Shown here: positions 16,795 through 28,431 of the stretch, one piece after another
Layout of the letters: each line of letters begins with the position of its first letter
Numbering within the stretch: the first letter of the stretch is position 1
NCBI RefSeq assembly: GCF_001282115.1
Contig: NZ_LJBR01000067.1
Span: forward strand, 1 to 60,700
Length of the DNA stretch: 60,700 nt
Source of the DNA: Streptomyces sp. NRRL B-24085
GTDB taxonomy: Bacteria; Actinomycetota; Actinomycetes; Streptomycetales; Streptomycetaceae
Direction: 5' to 3'
Notes under the pieces: model-generated
Seen by the model: only the letters and a program-made list of their open reading frames with translations
The model's database searches: none
Told to the model about the DNA's origin: nothing
Position numbers and translations under genes: made by a program

Positions 16795-16826
16795 GCAGGG
16801 CCCCGCCGGTCTCAACGGGGCCCTGC
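16795..16826 (-). terminator. Intra-operon hairpin after dasA
   Basis: GCAGGGCCCCG (16795-16805) pairs perfectly with CGGGGCCCTGC (16816-16826) around a 10-base loop, 6 bases past the dasA stop. Such hairpins after binding-protein genes partly stop transcription or protect the upstream mRNA, giving an excess of binding protein. Confidence 0.75.
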
Positions 16827-16832
16827 CTGCGG

Positions 16833-18116
16833 TCACTTGTTGTTGATGACCTTGTCGATCGCGGCGTCCGCGTCCTTCGCGGCGGCCTCGACCGACTTCT
16901 TGCCGGTGCCGATGTTCTGGAGCATGGTCTGCAGGACCTGCGCCTTCTCGACCTGGCCCCAGCCGGGCGCCATGGGCACGAACCAGTTGGACTCGGCCGC
17001 GGTGGCCGGGACGACGGTCGCCGGGTCGTTCTTCAGGGTGGCGAGGTCGGTCTTGTTGTTGGGCAGGTTGCCCTTGGCCATCAGGCCCTTCTGCCCGGAG
17101 GGACCGGTGAAGGCGTTGATCCACTCGGCGGCGACTGCCTGCGCCTTGGACTTCACCGGGACGGCGAGGTCCGAACCGCCCAGGAAGACGGGCATGTTCT
17201 TGCCGGACGGACCCGGCACCACGAAGTTCTCGAGGTTGTCCTTGAGCTTGCCGGTCTTGTCGTTCTTCGGGTCGGCCGAGGTCGCCCCCTCCCAGGCCGC
17301 GCCGAAGATCATGCCGGACTTGCCCTGGCCGTAGACGATGTAGCGGTCGGACTCGTCCTTGGTCTTGTCGCCGTGCATGTACTTGTCGACGACGTTCTTG
17401 AACTCGGTGAGGCCCTTGACGGACTCCGGCGAGGAGAGGTTGGCCTTCCACTGGCCGCCCGACTCGACCGCGATGGAGCCGCCGGCGTCGTAGACGAAGG
17501 ACATGGCCGCGTACCAGTCACGGGTGGGCTGGTACCAGGCGGAGAACTTGTCGCCCTCCTTCTTCTGGACCTTGTCCAGGGCGGCGGTGAGCTCCGCGTA
17601 GGTCTTCGGGGTGGACTTGACGCCGACCGAGGCGAAGACGTCCTTGCGCCAGTTCCCGACCCGGCCGCCCGCGTAGTACGGGACGCCGTACACCTTGCCG
17701 TCGTAGGTCACCGAGGCCTTGAGGCCGTCGAGCCAGGCCGAGGAGTTGGTGAACTTGGCCGTGTCCAGGGGCGCGAAGGCGCCCTTGACCATGTAGCCGA
17801 GCATCTCGGTGTTGCCCATCTCGACCACGTCGGGGGCCTGGTCGGTGGCGAGGACCGCGTCGAGCTTGGTGTTCTTGTCCGGCCAGCCGTAGTACTCGTG
17901 GTTGATCTTGATTCCGGGGTGCTTCTTCTGCACCGCGGCGTCCGCCGCCTTCACCAGCTCGGGCCAGTTGTTCTGGGCGTCGACGGTGAGCCAGACGGTC
18001 AGCTCCTTGGCGTCCGCGCCGCCGTTGTCCGAACTTCCGCTGTCGCTGCCACCGCACGCCGCGACGGAGACCACCATGCCCGCGATACCGATCGCGGCTG
18101 CAAGCTTGCGCTTCAC
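16833..18116 (-). CDS. dasA: Chitobiose-binding lipoprotein DasA
   Basis: 427 residues. The GTG at 18116 follows GAGGAGGG. The signal peptide ends in a lipobox VAAC with the lipidated cysteine at residue 21, followed by a Ser/Gly/Asp linker (GGSDSGSSDNGG). The rest is a solute-binding protein of the sugar ABC family (LTVWLTVDAQNNWP; NTEMLGYMVKGAFAPLD; FLGGSDLAVP). It captures N,N'-diacetylchitobiose outside the membrane and delivers it to DasBC. It is divergent from dasR, with several dre sites in the gap. Confidence 0.95.
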   Translation of the reverse strand: MKRKLAAAIGIAGMVVSVAACGGSDSGSSDNGGADAKELTVWLTVDAQNNWPELVKAADAAVQKKHPGIKINHEYYGWPDKNTKLDAVLATDQAPDVVEMGNTEMLGYMVKGAFAPLDTAKFTNSSAWLDGLKASVTYDGKVYGVPYYAGGRVGNWRKDVFASVGVKSTPKTYAELTAALDKVQKKEGDKFSAWYQPTRDWYAAMSFVYDAGGSIAVESGGQWKANLSSPESVKGLTEFKNVVDKYMHGDKTKDESDRYIVYGQGKSGMIFGAAWEGATSADPKNDKTGKLKDNLENFVVPGPSGKNMPVFLGGSDLAVPVKSKAQAVAAEWINAFTGPSGQKGLMAKGNLPNNKTDLATLKNDPATVVPATAAESNWFVPMAPGWGQVEKAQVLQTMLQNIGTGKKSVEAAAKDADAAIDKVINNK

Positions 18117-18170
18117 GCCACCCTCCTCAGGGATGCCCACACCCCCCGCCCACAGGCCGGGACCTGGACC

Positions 18171-18186
18171 AATGGTGTAGACCAGT
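18171..18186. promoter_or_regulatory. dre site, dasA proximal
   Basis: TGGTGTAGACCA at 18173-18184 has one mismatch to the consensus TGGTCTAGACCA. It lies 57 bases upstream of the dasA GTG, where DasR would block the dasABC promoter. Confidence 0.8.
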
Positions 18187-18194
18187 AGGGGGAG

Positions 18195-18210
18195 CTTGGA
18201 CCAGACCAGG
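18195..18210. promoter_or_regulatory. Second dre-like site, dasA side
   Basis: TGGACCAGACCA at 18197-18208 has two mismatches to consensus. It is 24 bases (about two helical turns) from the first dasA site, so DasR could bind both on one face. Confidence 0.5.
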
Positions 18211-18340
18211 AAGCCTGTCAAGGGTGCTCGAAACGGCCCTGACCAGCCGTTATACGAGCTACATATGCAGGAACCATTACTAAAGAAGCCAGCGAAAAGA
18301 GCGGCACCGGAGTACTCTCGTCCGCTAGACCACTCACCTC

Positions 18341-19187
<847 letters not shown>

Positions 19188-19276
19188 GGCCCTTTTCGGT
19201 ACCGCACGCGGTGTGGCGCAACCACGCTTCCTGCTCTACGGTCCTCCCGACTCCGTCTGGACGGGAGGACCGCCCC

Positions 19277-21386
<2,110 letters not shown>

Positions 21387-21412
<26 letters not shown>

Positions 21413-21584
21413 GGCCGTCCGCTGGTACGTGCGCGAGCTGACCGACGAGTCGGCGTACGACCGCTATGTGGCCCATGTGCGCAAGGACCACCCGCAGGCA
21501 CCCGTGCCGACCCGGCGGGCGTTCGAACGGATGAGAACCGCCCGTCAGGAAGGTGATCCCCGACAGGGCTTCCGGTGCTGCTGA
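21387..21584 (+). CDS. YbdD/YjiX-family small protein, CstA partner
   Basis: 65 residues. The pattern RWYVRELTDESAYDRYVAHVRKDHPQAPVPTRRAFER is the family hallmark, and the C-terminus ends in Cys-Cys. Members are encoded directly after CstA-type transporters and are needed for transport activity in enteric bacteria. The ATG lies inside the end of cstA, 26 bases of overlap in another frame, with AAGGAGGAGG upstream. The end differs from enteric YbdD in having the Cys pair. Confidence 0.9.
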
Positions 21585-21708
21585 TGCCGATCCTGCTGCT
21601 TCACAGAATCGACATACCGATATGCGGACGAGGTCTTCCGCTCACGTGACGCCGTGACCTACATTGCCTGCGCGTTACAGGTGATCAGCGAGGGGACGGA
21701 GTCACGCA

Positions 21709-21960
21709 ATGTCGGATGCACCTGAAGTGAGACCACCGGTGGTGACACCGGTACGGGTGGTGATCGCCCTCTGCCTGCTCGCGCCGTTCGTGGCGATGCT
21801 GTGGGTCGGCTCGTACGCCAAGGTCGACCCCACGTTCATCGGCATCCCGTTCTTCTACTGGTACCAGATGCTGTGGGTGCTGATCTCCACCGCGCTGACG
21901 ATGATCGCCTACCAGCTCTGGCAGCGTGACCAGCGCGCCCGCCGGGGAGGCACCAAGTGA
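21709..21960 (+). CDS. DUF3311 small membrane protein
   Basis: 83 residues with two membrane helices (VVIALCLLAPFVAMLWVG; a second around MLWVLISTALTMIAYQLW) and the DUF3311 motif GIPFFYWYQMLW between them. The family is always found before a sodium:solute symporter, as here: the next gene starts inside its stop codon (GTGA at 21957-21960). It is probably an accessory subunit of the permease. The C-terminus is basic and cytosolic. Confidence 0.88.
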   Translation: MSDAPEVRPPVVTPVRVVIALCLLAPFVAMLWVGSYAKVDPTFIGIPFFYWYQMLWVLISTALTMIAYQLWQRDQRARRGGTK

Positions 21961-23567
21961 ACGACGGCGTCAACGGTGTGGCTCTCACCGTCTTCATCCT
22001 CTTCTTCCTCGCCGTCACGGTCATGGGCTTCCTGGCCGCGCGCTGGCGCAAGGCCGAGAACGAGCACTCGCTGGACGAATGGGGCCTGGGCGGCCGGTCG
22101 TTCGGCACCTGGATCACCTGGTTCCTGCTGGGCGGCGACCTCTACACGGCGTACACCTTCGTCGCGGTCCCCGCGGCGATCTACGCGGCGGGCGCGGCCG
22201 GCTTCTTCGCGGTGCCGTACACCATCCTCGTCTACCCGCTGATCTTCACGTTCCTGCCCCGCCTGTGGTCGGTCTCCCACAAGCACGGATACGTGACGAC
22301 CTCGGACTTCGTGCGCGGCCGCTTCGGCTCCAAGGGCCTGTCGCTGGCGGTGGCCATCACCGGCATCCTCGCGACCATGCCGTACATCGCGCTCCAACTG
22401 GTCGGCATCCAGGCCGTCCTGGACGTCATGGGCGTCGGCGGCGGCGAGAACACCAACTGGTTCGTCAAGGACCTCCCGCTGCTGATCGCCTTCGGTGTCC
22501 TCGCGGCCTACACGTACTCCTCGGGCCTCAGGGCCCCCGCGCTGATCGCGTTCGTGAAGGACACGCTGATCTACGTCGTCATCGCGGTGGCGATCATCTA
22601 CATCCCGATCAAACTGGGCGGCTTCGACGACGTCTTCGGCGCGGCGAGCGACAAGTACACGGCGGCCAAGGCGGGCGGACTGGTCCCGCTGGAGGCCGGT
22701 CAGTGGACCTACGCCACGCTGGCGCTGGGCTCCGCGCTCGCGCTGTTCATGTACCCGCACTCGATCACCGCGACGCTCTCCTCCCGCAGCCGTGAGGTGA
22801 TCCGCCGCAACACCACGATCCTGCCGCTGTACTCCCTGATGCTGGGCCTGCTCGCGCTGCTCGGCTTCATGGCGATCGCGGCCGGCGTCAAGGTGACCAA
22901 CCCGCAGCTGGCGATCCCGCAGCTCTTCGAGGACATGTTCCCGGACTGGTTCGCGGGCGTGGCCTTCGCGGCGATCGGCATCGGGGCGCTCGTCCCGGCG
23001 GCCATCATGTCCATCGCGGCCGCGAACCTGTTCACCCGCAACATCTACAAGGACTTCATCAAGCCGGACGCGACCCCGGCCCAGGAGACGAAGGTCTCCA
23101 AGCTGGTGTCCCTGCTGGTGAAGGTGGGCGCTCTGGTCTTCGTCCTGACGATGGACAAGACCGTCGCCATCAACTTCCAGCTCCTGGGCGGCATCTGGAT
23201 CCTCCAGACCTTCCCGGCCCTGGTCGGCGGCCTGTTCACCCGCTGGTTCCACCGCTGGGCCCTGCTCGCCGGCTGGGCGGTCGGCATGGTCTACGGCACG
23301 GTCGCCGCGTACGGCGTCGCCTCCCCGACCCAGAAGCACTTCGGCGGCTCGGCGAAGGAGATCCCGGGCATCGGCGAGATCGGCTACATCGGCCTGACGG
23401 CGTTCGTGCTCAACGTCCTGGTCACCGTGGTCCTGACCTTCGTCCTGAAGGCGGCCAAGGCCCCTGACGGCGTGGACGAGACCCGCCCGGAGGACTACAC
23501 GGCGGACGCGGGCGACCCGGGGGTGGAGGTGGAGCTTCCGCCCGCGACAGCAGGTACCTCGCACTAA
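21957..23567 (+). CDS. Sodium:solute symporter (monocarboxylate/acetate permease type)
   Basis: 536 residues, about 13 membrane helices. SSS-family features include DEWGLGGRSFGTWITWFLLGGDLYTAYTF near the N-terminus, SSGLRAPALIAFVKDTLIY, and GIGALVPAAIMSIAAANLFTRNIY late in the protein. With DUF3311 before it, it resembles MctP/MctC-type carriers of acetate, pyruvate and propionate; the substrate is inferred. The GTG start overlaps the DUF3311 stop. Together with CstA it suggests uptake of small organic acids next to the amino-sugar genes. Confidence 0.9.
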   Translation: MNDGVNGVALTVFILFFLAVTVMGFLAARWRKAENEHSLDEWGLGGRSFGTWITWFLLGGDLYTAYTFVAVPAAIYAAGAAGFFAVPYTILVYPLIFTFLPRLWSVSHKHGYVTTSDFVRGRFGSKGLSLAVAITGILATMPYIALQLVGIQAVLDVMGVGGGENTNWFVKDLPLLIAFGVLAAYTYSSGLRAPALIAFVKDTLIYVVIAVAIIYIPIKLGGFDDVFGAASDKYTAAKAGGLVPLEAGQWTYATLALGSALALFMYPHSITATLSSRSREVIRRNTTILPLYSLMLGLLALLGFMAIAAGVKVTNPQLAIPQLFEDMFPDWFAGVAFAAIGIGALVPAAIMSIAAANLFTRNIYKDFIKPDATPAQETKVSKLVSLLVKVGALVFVLTMDKTVAINFQLLGGIWILQTFPALVGGLFTRWFHRWALLAGWAVGMVYGTVAAYGVASPTQKHFGGSAKEIPGIGEIGYIGLTAFVLNVLVTVVLTFVLKAAKAPDGVDETRPEDYTADAGDPGVEVELPPATAGTSH

Positions 23568-23570
23568 CTC

Positions 23571-23630
23571 CTGAGGGGCGCGGGGCTGCATCGATGTGCG
23601 GCTCCGCCCCGTGGGCGCGACCAGCCACGA
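23571..23630 (+). repeat. Dispersed intergenic repeat, diverged copy
   Basis: It starts with TGAGGGGCGCGGGG and ends with GCGCGACCAGCCACGA, sharing both ends with the copies at 13303 and 54935 but with a different centre. It begins 3 bases after the symporter stop. Confidence 0.6.
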
Positions 23631-23695
23631 CGAACCGGCAGCGGGCCACCGAGAGCACCCCCCTCGGCGGCCCGCTTTCGTGCACACTCACCCGC

Positions 23696-24196
23696 ATGGA
23701 CATACTGATCCGCCCCGCAGAACCCACCGACTACGAGCCCCTCGGCGAGATCACCGCCCACGCCTACCTGAACGACGGCCTCCTGGCCTTCGGCGGCAAG
23801 GACGACTGGTACTTCCAGGAACTCAAGAACGTGGCCCAGCGAGCGGAAACCGCAGAGGTCCTGGTGGCCGCGGCGGACGACCGGATCCTCGGCGGAGTCA
23901 CCTACGTCCCCTCCGGCGGCCCCCTGGCCGAGCTCGCCCGCCCCGGAGAGGCGGAGATCCGCATGCTCGCCGTGGCCCACGAGGCCCGCGGCAGAGGCGT
24001 CGGACAGGCCCTCGTGCGGGCCTGCGTCGACCGCGCGGCGGCCTCGGGCTCGGACCTCGTCCTGTGCACCCAGCCCACCATGCACACGGCCCACCGCCTC
24101 TACGAGCGGCTCGGCTTCCTCCGCGTTCCCGAGCGCGACTGGCATCCGGTGCCCGGCGACGACTTCACGCTCCTCACCTACAAGTTGACGCTCTGA
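23696..24196 (+). CDS. GNAT-family N-acetyltransferase
   Basis: 166 residues. The acetyl-CoA site reads IRMLAVAHEARGRGVGQALVRACVD (about residues 88-112), the R-G-x-G-x-G/A pattern of the family, and HRLYERLGFLRVPERDW is the typical C-terminal motif. The acceptor substrate is unknown. The ATG at 23696 has no clear ribosome binding site. It stands alone between the symporter and the ribonucleotide reductase control region. Confidence 0.87.
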   Translation: MDILIRPAEPTDYEPLGEITAHAYLNDGLLAFGGKDDWYFQELKNVAQRAETAEVLVAAADDRILGGVTYVPSGGPLAELARPGEAEIRMLAVAHEARGRGVGQALVRACVDRAAASGSDLVLCTQPTMHTAHRLYERLGFLRVPERDWHPVPGDDFTLLTYKLTL

Positions 24197-24206
24197 AGTC
24201 ACCGCG

Positions 24207-24253
24207 ACACAACATATGGGCCTGCTTTCCTCACCCGGCACAAGATGTATGCT
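24207..24253. promoter_or_regulatory. Tandem NrdR boxes upstream of nrdAB
   Basis: Two 16-base sites similar to the NrdR box (acaCwAtATaTwGtgt): ACACAACATATGGGCC at 24207-24222 and GCACAAGATGTATGCT at 24238-24253. They start 31 bases apart, three helical turns, the spacing typical for NrdR pairs. NrdR represses ribonucleotide reductase genes when dATP is high. Confidence 0.7.
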
Positions 24254-24368
24254 CATGCTCGCTGTCGCCGCAGGGGAATCCGGTGTGAATCCGGAACTGT
24301 CCCGCAACGGTGTACTCATGCGTGCATAGCCGCACATGAGCGTCAGTCCGAGGACCTGCCGACAGTAC
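24254..24368 (+). ncRNA. Cobalamin (B12) riboswitch controlling nrdAB
   Basis: The core conserved pieces are in order: GGGGAATCCGGTG-TGAATCCGGAACTG (24274-24299), CCCGCAACGGTG, then GCCGCACATGAGCG, AGTCCGAGGACCTGCCGAC near 24345-24364. This is the adenosylcobalamin aptamer. Streptomyces use it to shut off the class Ia enzyme when B12 is available for the class II enzyme NrdJ. A GGCCCGG/CCGGGCC hairpin downstream (about 24387-24411) could be the expression platform. End points are approximate. Confidence 0.92.
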
Positions 24369-24498
24369 GCCCGGCCGCAGTGGCCCGGGTGTTCCGACGT
24401 CCGGGCCTCGTGGAATGGGCCGGTGGACGCGACGCCGTGCGCGCTCGTGTGCTGCCCCCTGCCCTCAAGGCCCCGTGCCCAGCGAGGGAGAGCCCCAC

Positions 24499-26871
24499 GT
24501 GACCATCGCGCCGGCCGATCCGGCTTCAGCGACCACCCCGGTGGACGAGGACGGTCCCGGAACCGCCCTGCTGCGGACCCTGACCGCGCTGACCGCCGAC
24601 CTCCCCGACACCGACCCGGGACGAGTCGCCGCCGCCGCGCTGCGCGGCCGGTCCGCGCGGGGGACCTCCGCCGAGATGATCGCGGAGCTGCGCGAGCTGG
24701 CCACCGAGGCGGCGGCCGGTCTCATCTCCGAGGACCCCGCCTACAGCAGGCTGGCGGCCCGGCTGCTGACCATCGGCATCGCGGCCGAGGCCGCCTCGCA
24801 GGGCGTCACCTCGTTCACCGGGTCGGTCGCCGTCGGCCACCGCGAGGGCCTGATCGCCGACCGGACCGCGGAGTTCGTGCGGGTCCACGGCGAGCGGCTC
24901 GACGCGCTGGTCGACACCGGGGCCGACGACCGCTTCGGCTACTTCGGCCTGCGCACCCTGCACAGCAGGTACCTGCTGCGGCACCCGATAACCCGCAAGG
25001 TCATCGAGACGCCCCAGCACTTCATGCTCCGGGTGGCCGCCGGCCTCGCCGAGGACGACACCGTGCACGCCCTGGACGAGGTCGCCGCGCTCTACGGCCT
25101 CATGAGCCGCCTCGACTACCTCCCCTCCTCCCCCACCCTCTTCAACTCCGGCACACGGCACCCCCAGATGTCGTCCTGCTACCTCCTGGACTCCCCGAAG
25201 GACGAGCTCGACTCCATCTACGACCGCTACCACCAGGTCGCCCGCCTCTCGAAGCACGCCGGAGGCATCGGCATCGCGTACTCCCGCATCCGCTCCCGCG
25301 GTTCGCTGATCCGCGGCACCAACGGGCACTCCAACGGCATCGTCCCGTTCCTGAAGACGCTGGACGCGAGTGTCGCCGCCGTGAACCAGGGCGGCCGGCG
25401 CAAGGGCGCGGCCGCGGTCTACCTGGAGACCTGGCACTCCGACATCGAGGAGTTCCTGGAGCTGCGGGACAACACCGGTGAGGACGCCCGCCGTACGCAC
25501 AACCTGAACCTCGCGCACTGGGTGCCGGACGAGTTCATGCGCCGGGTGAACGCGGACGCCGACTGGTCCCTCTTCTCGCCGGCCGACGTGCCCGAGCTGG
25601 TCGACCTGTGGGGCGAGGAGTTCGACACGGCGTACCGGGCGGCCGAGCGAAAGGGGCTCGCGAAGAAGACCATCCCCGCCCGTGACCTCTACGGCCGGAT
25701 GATGCGCACCCTCGCGCAGACCGGCAACGGCTGGATGACCTTCAAGGACGCCGCCAACCGCACCGCCAACCAGACGGCCCTGCCCGGCCACACGGTCCAC
25801 TCCTCCAATCTGTGCACGGAGATCCTGGAGGTCACGGACGACGGGGAGACGGCGGTCTGCAACCTGGGGTCGGTGAACCTCGGGGCGTTCGTCGACACGG
25901 CGACCGCCGACATCGACTGGGAGCGGCTGGACGCCACCGTCCGCACCGCCGTGACCTTCCTCGACCGGGTCGTCGACATCAACTTCTACCCGACCGAGCA
26001 GGCCGGACGGTCCAACGCCAAGTGGCGCCCGGTCGGCCTGGGCGCGATGGGCCTCCAGGACGTCTTCTTCCAGCTGCGGCTGCCCTTCGACTCCCCCGAG
26101 GCCAAGGCGCTCTCCACCCGGATCGCCGAGCGGATCATGCTCGCCGCCTACGAGGCCTCCGCCGACCTCGCCGAGCGCAACGGCCCGCTGCCCGCCTGGG
26201 AGAAGACCCGTACGGCACAGGGTGTCCTGCACCCGGACCACTACGCCACGGACCTCGCCTGGCCCGAGCGCTGGGCGGCGCTGCGCGAGCGCATGGCCAC
26301 CACGGGCCTGCGCAACAGCCTGCTGCTCGCCATCGCGCCCACGGCCACCATCGCCTCGATCGCCGGGGTGTACGAGTGCATCGAGCCGCAGGTCTCCAAC
26401 CTGTTCAAGCGCGAGACTCTGTCCGGCGAGTTCCTCCAGGTCAACTCCTATCTGGTGAACGACCTCAAGGCACTGGGCGTCTGGGACGCCCGCACCCGTG
26501 AGGCGCTGCGCGAGGCGAACGGCTCGGTGCAGGACTTCGCGTGGATCCCCGAGGACGTACGGGCGCTGTACCGGACGGCGTGGGAGATCCCGCAGCGCGG
26601 CCTGATCGACATGGCGGCGGCGCGGACCCCGTTCCTCGACCAGTCCCAGTCCCTGAACCTGTTCCTGGAGACGCCGACCATCGGCAAGCTCTCCTCGATG
26701 TACGCGTACGCCTGGAAGTCCGGGCTGAAGACGACGTACTACCTGCGCTCGCGCCCGGCGACCCGTATCGCGCGTGCCGCTCAGGCATCGGCCCCGGTGC
26801 CGGTCCAGCAGACCGCCGACGCCGTCGCCTGCTCCCTGGAAAACCCCGAGTCCTGCGAGGCCTGCCAGTGA
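24499..26871 (+). CDS. nrdA: Class Ia ribonucleoside-diphosphate reductase, large subunit NrdA
   Basis: 790 residues. An N-terminal regulatory segment is followed by the ten-stranded barrel. Catalytic residues are visible: Cys in MSSCYLL (about 228), the Asn-Cys-Glu triad in SSNLCTEI, the paired Cys in AVCNLGSVNL, and two tyrosines for radical transfer in KTTYYLRS. The C-terminal redox pair is CEACQ. It reduces NDPs to dNDPs using the radical from NrdB. The GTG at 24499 follows GAGGGAG. The stop overlaps the nrdB start by one base (TGATG). Confidence 0.96.
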   Translation: MTIAPADPASATTPVDEDGPGTALLRTLTALTADLPDTDPGRVAAAALRGRSARGTSAEMIAELRELATEAAAGLISEDPAYSRLAARLLTIGIAAEAASQGVTSFTGSVAVGHREGLIADRTAEFVRVHGERLDALVDTGADDRFGYFGLRTLHSRYLLRHPITRKVIETPQHFMLRVAAGLAEDDTVHALDEVAALYGLMSRLDYLPSSPTLFNSGTRHPQMSSCYLLDSPKDELDSIYDRYHQVARLSKHAGGIGIAYSRIRSRGSLIRGTNGHSNGIVPFLKTLDASVAAVNQGGRRKGAAAVYLETWHSDIEEFLELRDNTGEDARRTHNLNLAHWVPDEFMRRVNADADWSLFSPADVPELVDLWGEEFDTAYRAAERKGLAKKTIPARDLYGRMMRTLAQTGNGWMTFKDAANRTANQTALPGHTVHSSNLCTEILEVTDDGETAVCNLGSVNLGAFVDTATADIDWERLDATVRTAVTFLDRVVDINFYPTEQAGRSNAKWRPVGLGAMGLQDVFFQLRLPFDSPEAKALSTRIAERIMLAAYEASADLAERNGPLPAWEKTRTAQGVLHPDHYATDLAWPERWAALRERMATTGLRNSLLLAIAPTATIASIAGVYECIEPQVSNLFKRETLSGEFLQVNSYLVNDLKALGVWDARTREALREANGSVQDFAWIPEDVRALYRTAWEIPQRGLIDMAAARTPFLDQSQSLNLFLETPTIGKLSSMYAYAWKSGLKTTYYLRSRPATRIARAAQASAPVPVQQTADAVACSLENPESCEACQ

Positions 26872-27881
26872 TGTCCACCACCCAGAACCTGCTCGACCCG
26901 GGCTTCGAGCTGACCCTGCGCCCCATGCGCTACCCGGACTTCTACGAGCGCTACCGGGACGCGATCAAGAACACCTGGACCGTCGAGGAGGTCGACCTCC
27001 ACTCGGACGTCGCCGACCTGGCGAAGCTGTCCCCGGCGGAGCAGCACCTGATCGGCCGGCTGGTCGCGTTCTTCGCGACGGGCGACTCGATCGTGGCGAA
27101 CAACCTGGTGCTGACCCTGTACAAGCACATCAACTCCCCCGAGGCGCGCCTGTACCTGAGCAGGCAGCTCTTCGAGGAGGCCGTCCACGTCCAGTTCTAT
27201 CTGACACTCCTGGACACCTACCTCCCCGACCCGCAGGACCGGGCGGCGGCCTTCGACGCCGTCGAGAACATCCCCTCGATCCGCGAGAAGGCCGAGTTCT
27301 GCTTCAAGTGGATCAACGAGGTCGAGAAGCTGGACCGCCTGGAGTCCCAGGCCGACCGCCGCCGCTTCCTGCTCAACCTGATCTGCTTCGCCGCGTGCAT
27401 CGAGGGCCTCTTCTTCTACGGCGCCTTCGCCTACGTCTACTGGTTCCGCAGCCGGGGTCTGCTGCACGGCCTGGCGACCGGCACCAACTGGGTGTTCCGC
27501 GACGAGACCATGCACATGTCGTTCGCCTTCGACGTGGTCGACACCGTCCGCAAGGAGGAGCCCGAGCTCTTCGACGACCGGCTCCAGCAGCAGGTCACCG
27601 ACATGCTGGCGGAGGCGGTCGAGGCGGAGCTCCAGTTCGCCCGGGACCTGTGCGGCGACGGCCTGCCGGGCATGAACACCGAGTCGATGCGGCAGTACCT
27701 GGAGTGCGTCGCCGACCAGCGTCTGACGCGCCTCGGTTTCGCCCCGGTGTACGGCTCGGAGAACCCGTTCTCCTTCATGGAGCTCCAGGGCGTCCAGGAG
27801 CTGACCAACTTCTTCGAGCGGCGTCCGTCCGCGTACCAGGTGGCCGTGGAGGGCACGGTCGACCTGGACGAGGATTTCTGA
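26871..27881 (+). CDS. nrdB: Class Ia ribonucleotide reductase, small subunit NrdB
   Basis: 336 residues, ferritin-like. Metal ligands follow the class Ia pattern: Asp in FFATGDSIVANN, Glu and His in EEAVHVQFY with the radical tyrosine four residues after the His, Glu in CIEGLFFYG, and Glu and His in RDETMHMSF. The acidic C-terminus (VDLDEDF) is the tail that docks in NrdA. The ATG at 26871 overlaps the nrdA stop. Expression is under NrdR and the B12 riboswitch upstream. Confidence 0.96.
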   Translation: MSTTQNLLDPGFELTLRPMRYPDFYERYRDAIKNTWTVEEVDLHSDVADLAKLSPAEQHLIGRLVAFFATGDSIVANNLVLTLYKHINSPEARLYLSRQLFEEAVHVQFYLTLLDTYLPDPQDRAAAFDAVENIPSIREKAEFCFKWINEVEKLDRLESQADRRRFLLNLICFAACIEGLFFYGAFAYVYWFRSRGLLHGLATGTNWVFRDETMHMSFAFDVVDTVRKEEPELFDDRLQQQVTDMLAEAVEAELQFARDLCGDGLPGMNTESMRQYLECVADQRLTRLGFAPVYGSENPFSFMELQGVQELTNFFERRPSAYQVAVEGTVDLDEDF

Positions 27882-27951
27882 CGGGTTCGCTTCAAAACTC
27901 GGTGGATCCGGGTACGCGTGCGGCACGTCTCATCGACGAGGAGGCCACCCC

Positions 27952-28431
27952 ATGCGCCCTGCGACCCACCGCACCGCCCTCGCCCTGGCGGCACTGACCC
28001 TGCTGCTCGCGGGGTGCGGGACCGAGGCCGGAAACGAAGGGGGCGGCGGCGACACCGTGTCGCCGTCGCCCTCGTCGTCGCCCTCGTCCGCGTCACCGTC
28101 GTCCTCACCGTCACCGGAGTGCGCGCCCGGCGGGGAGCTGGACGCCGGTGACAACGGCAGCACGGTGTGCCTCGCGGTGGGCGACACCGTCCGCGTATCG
28201 CTGGACGGCACGAGGAGCCGCCCCTGGGAACCGGTCGCCGTCGAGGGCGGCGGCCTGGAGGCCGCCAACAGCGGGATCGTCCTGCTGCCGGGGGACGCGA
28301 GTGCCGCGTACGAGGCGGTCTCGGCCGGCCGGACGGAGCTGAGTTCCCAGCGTCCCCTGTGCGCGACCGGGACCGGCCGGGTCTCCTGCAAGGGCGTTCA
28401 GGAGTGGCGGGTCACCGTGCTGGTCACCTGA
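27952..28431 (+). CDS. Predicted secreted lipoprotein, function unknown
   Basis: 159 residues. A signal peptide with lipobox LLAGC (lipidated cysteine about residue 22) is followed by a Ser/Pro/Gly-rich linker of about 35 residues ([19 protein letters not shown]) and a globular domain of about 100 residues with four cysteines (ECAPGG, TVCLAVG, PLCATG, VSCKG). GDTVRVSL and the WEPVAVEGG region suggest a beta sandwich. It lies 70 bases after nrdB and its 3' end overlaps the convergent secreted-protein gene by 8 bases. No function recognised. Confidence 0.82.
   Translation: MRPATHRTALALAALTLLLAGCGTEAGNEGGGGDTVSPSPSSSPSSASPSSSPSPECAPGGELDAGDNGSTVCLAVGDTVRVSLDGTRSRPWEPVAVEGGGLEAANSGIVLLPGDASAAYEAVSAGRTELSSQRPLCATGTGRVSCKGVQEWRVTVLVT

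Noticed and set aside
24336..25481. Alternative frame inside and upstream of nrdA
   Set aside because: It starts in the riboswitch and is Arg/Pro-rich shadow sequence; the nrdA frame has all catalytic motifs.
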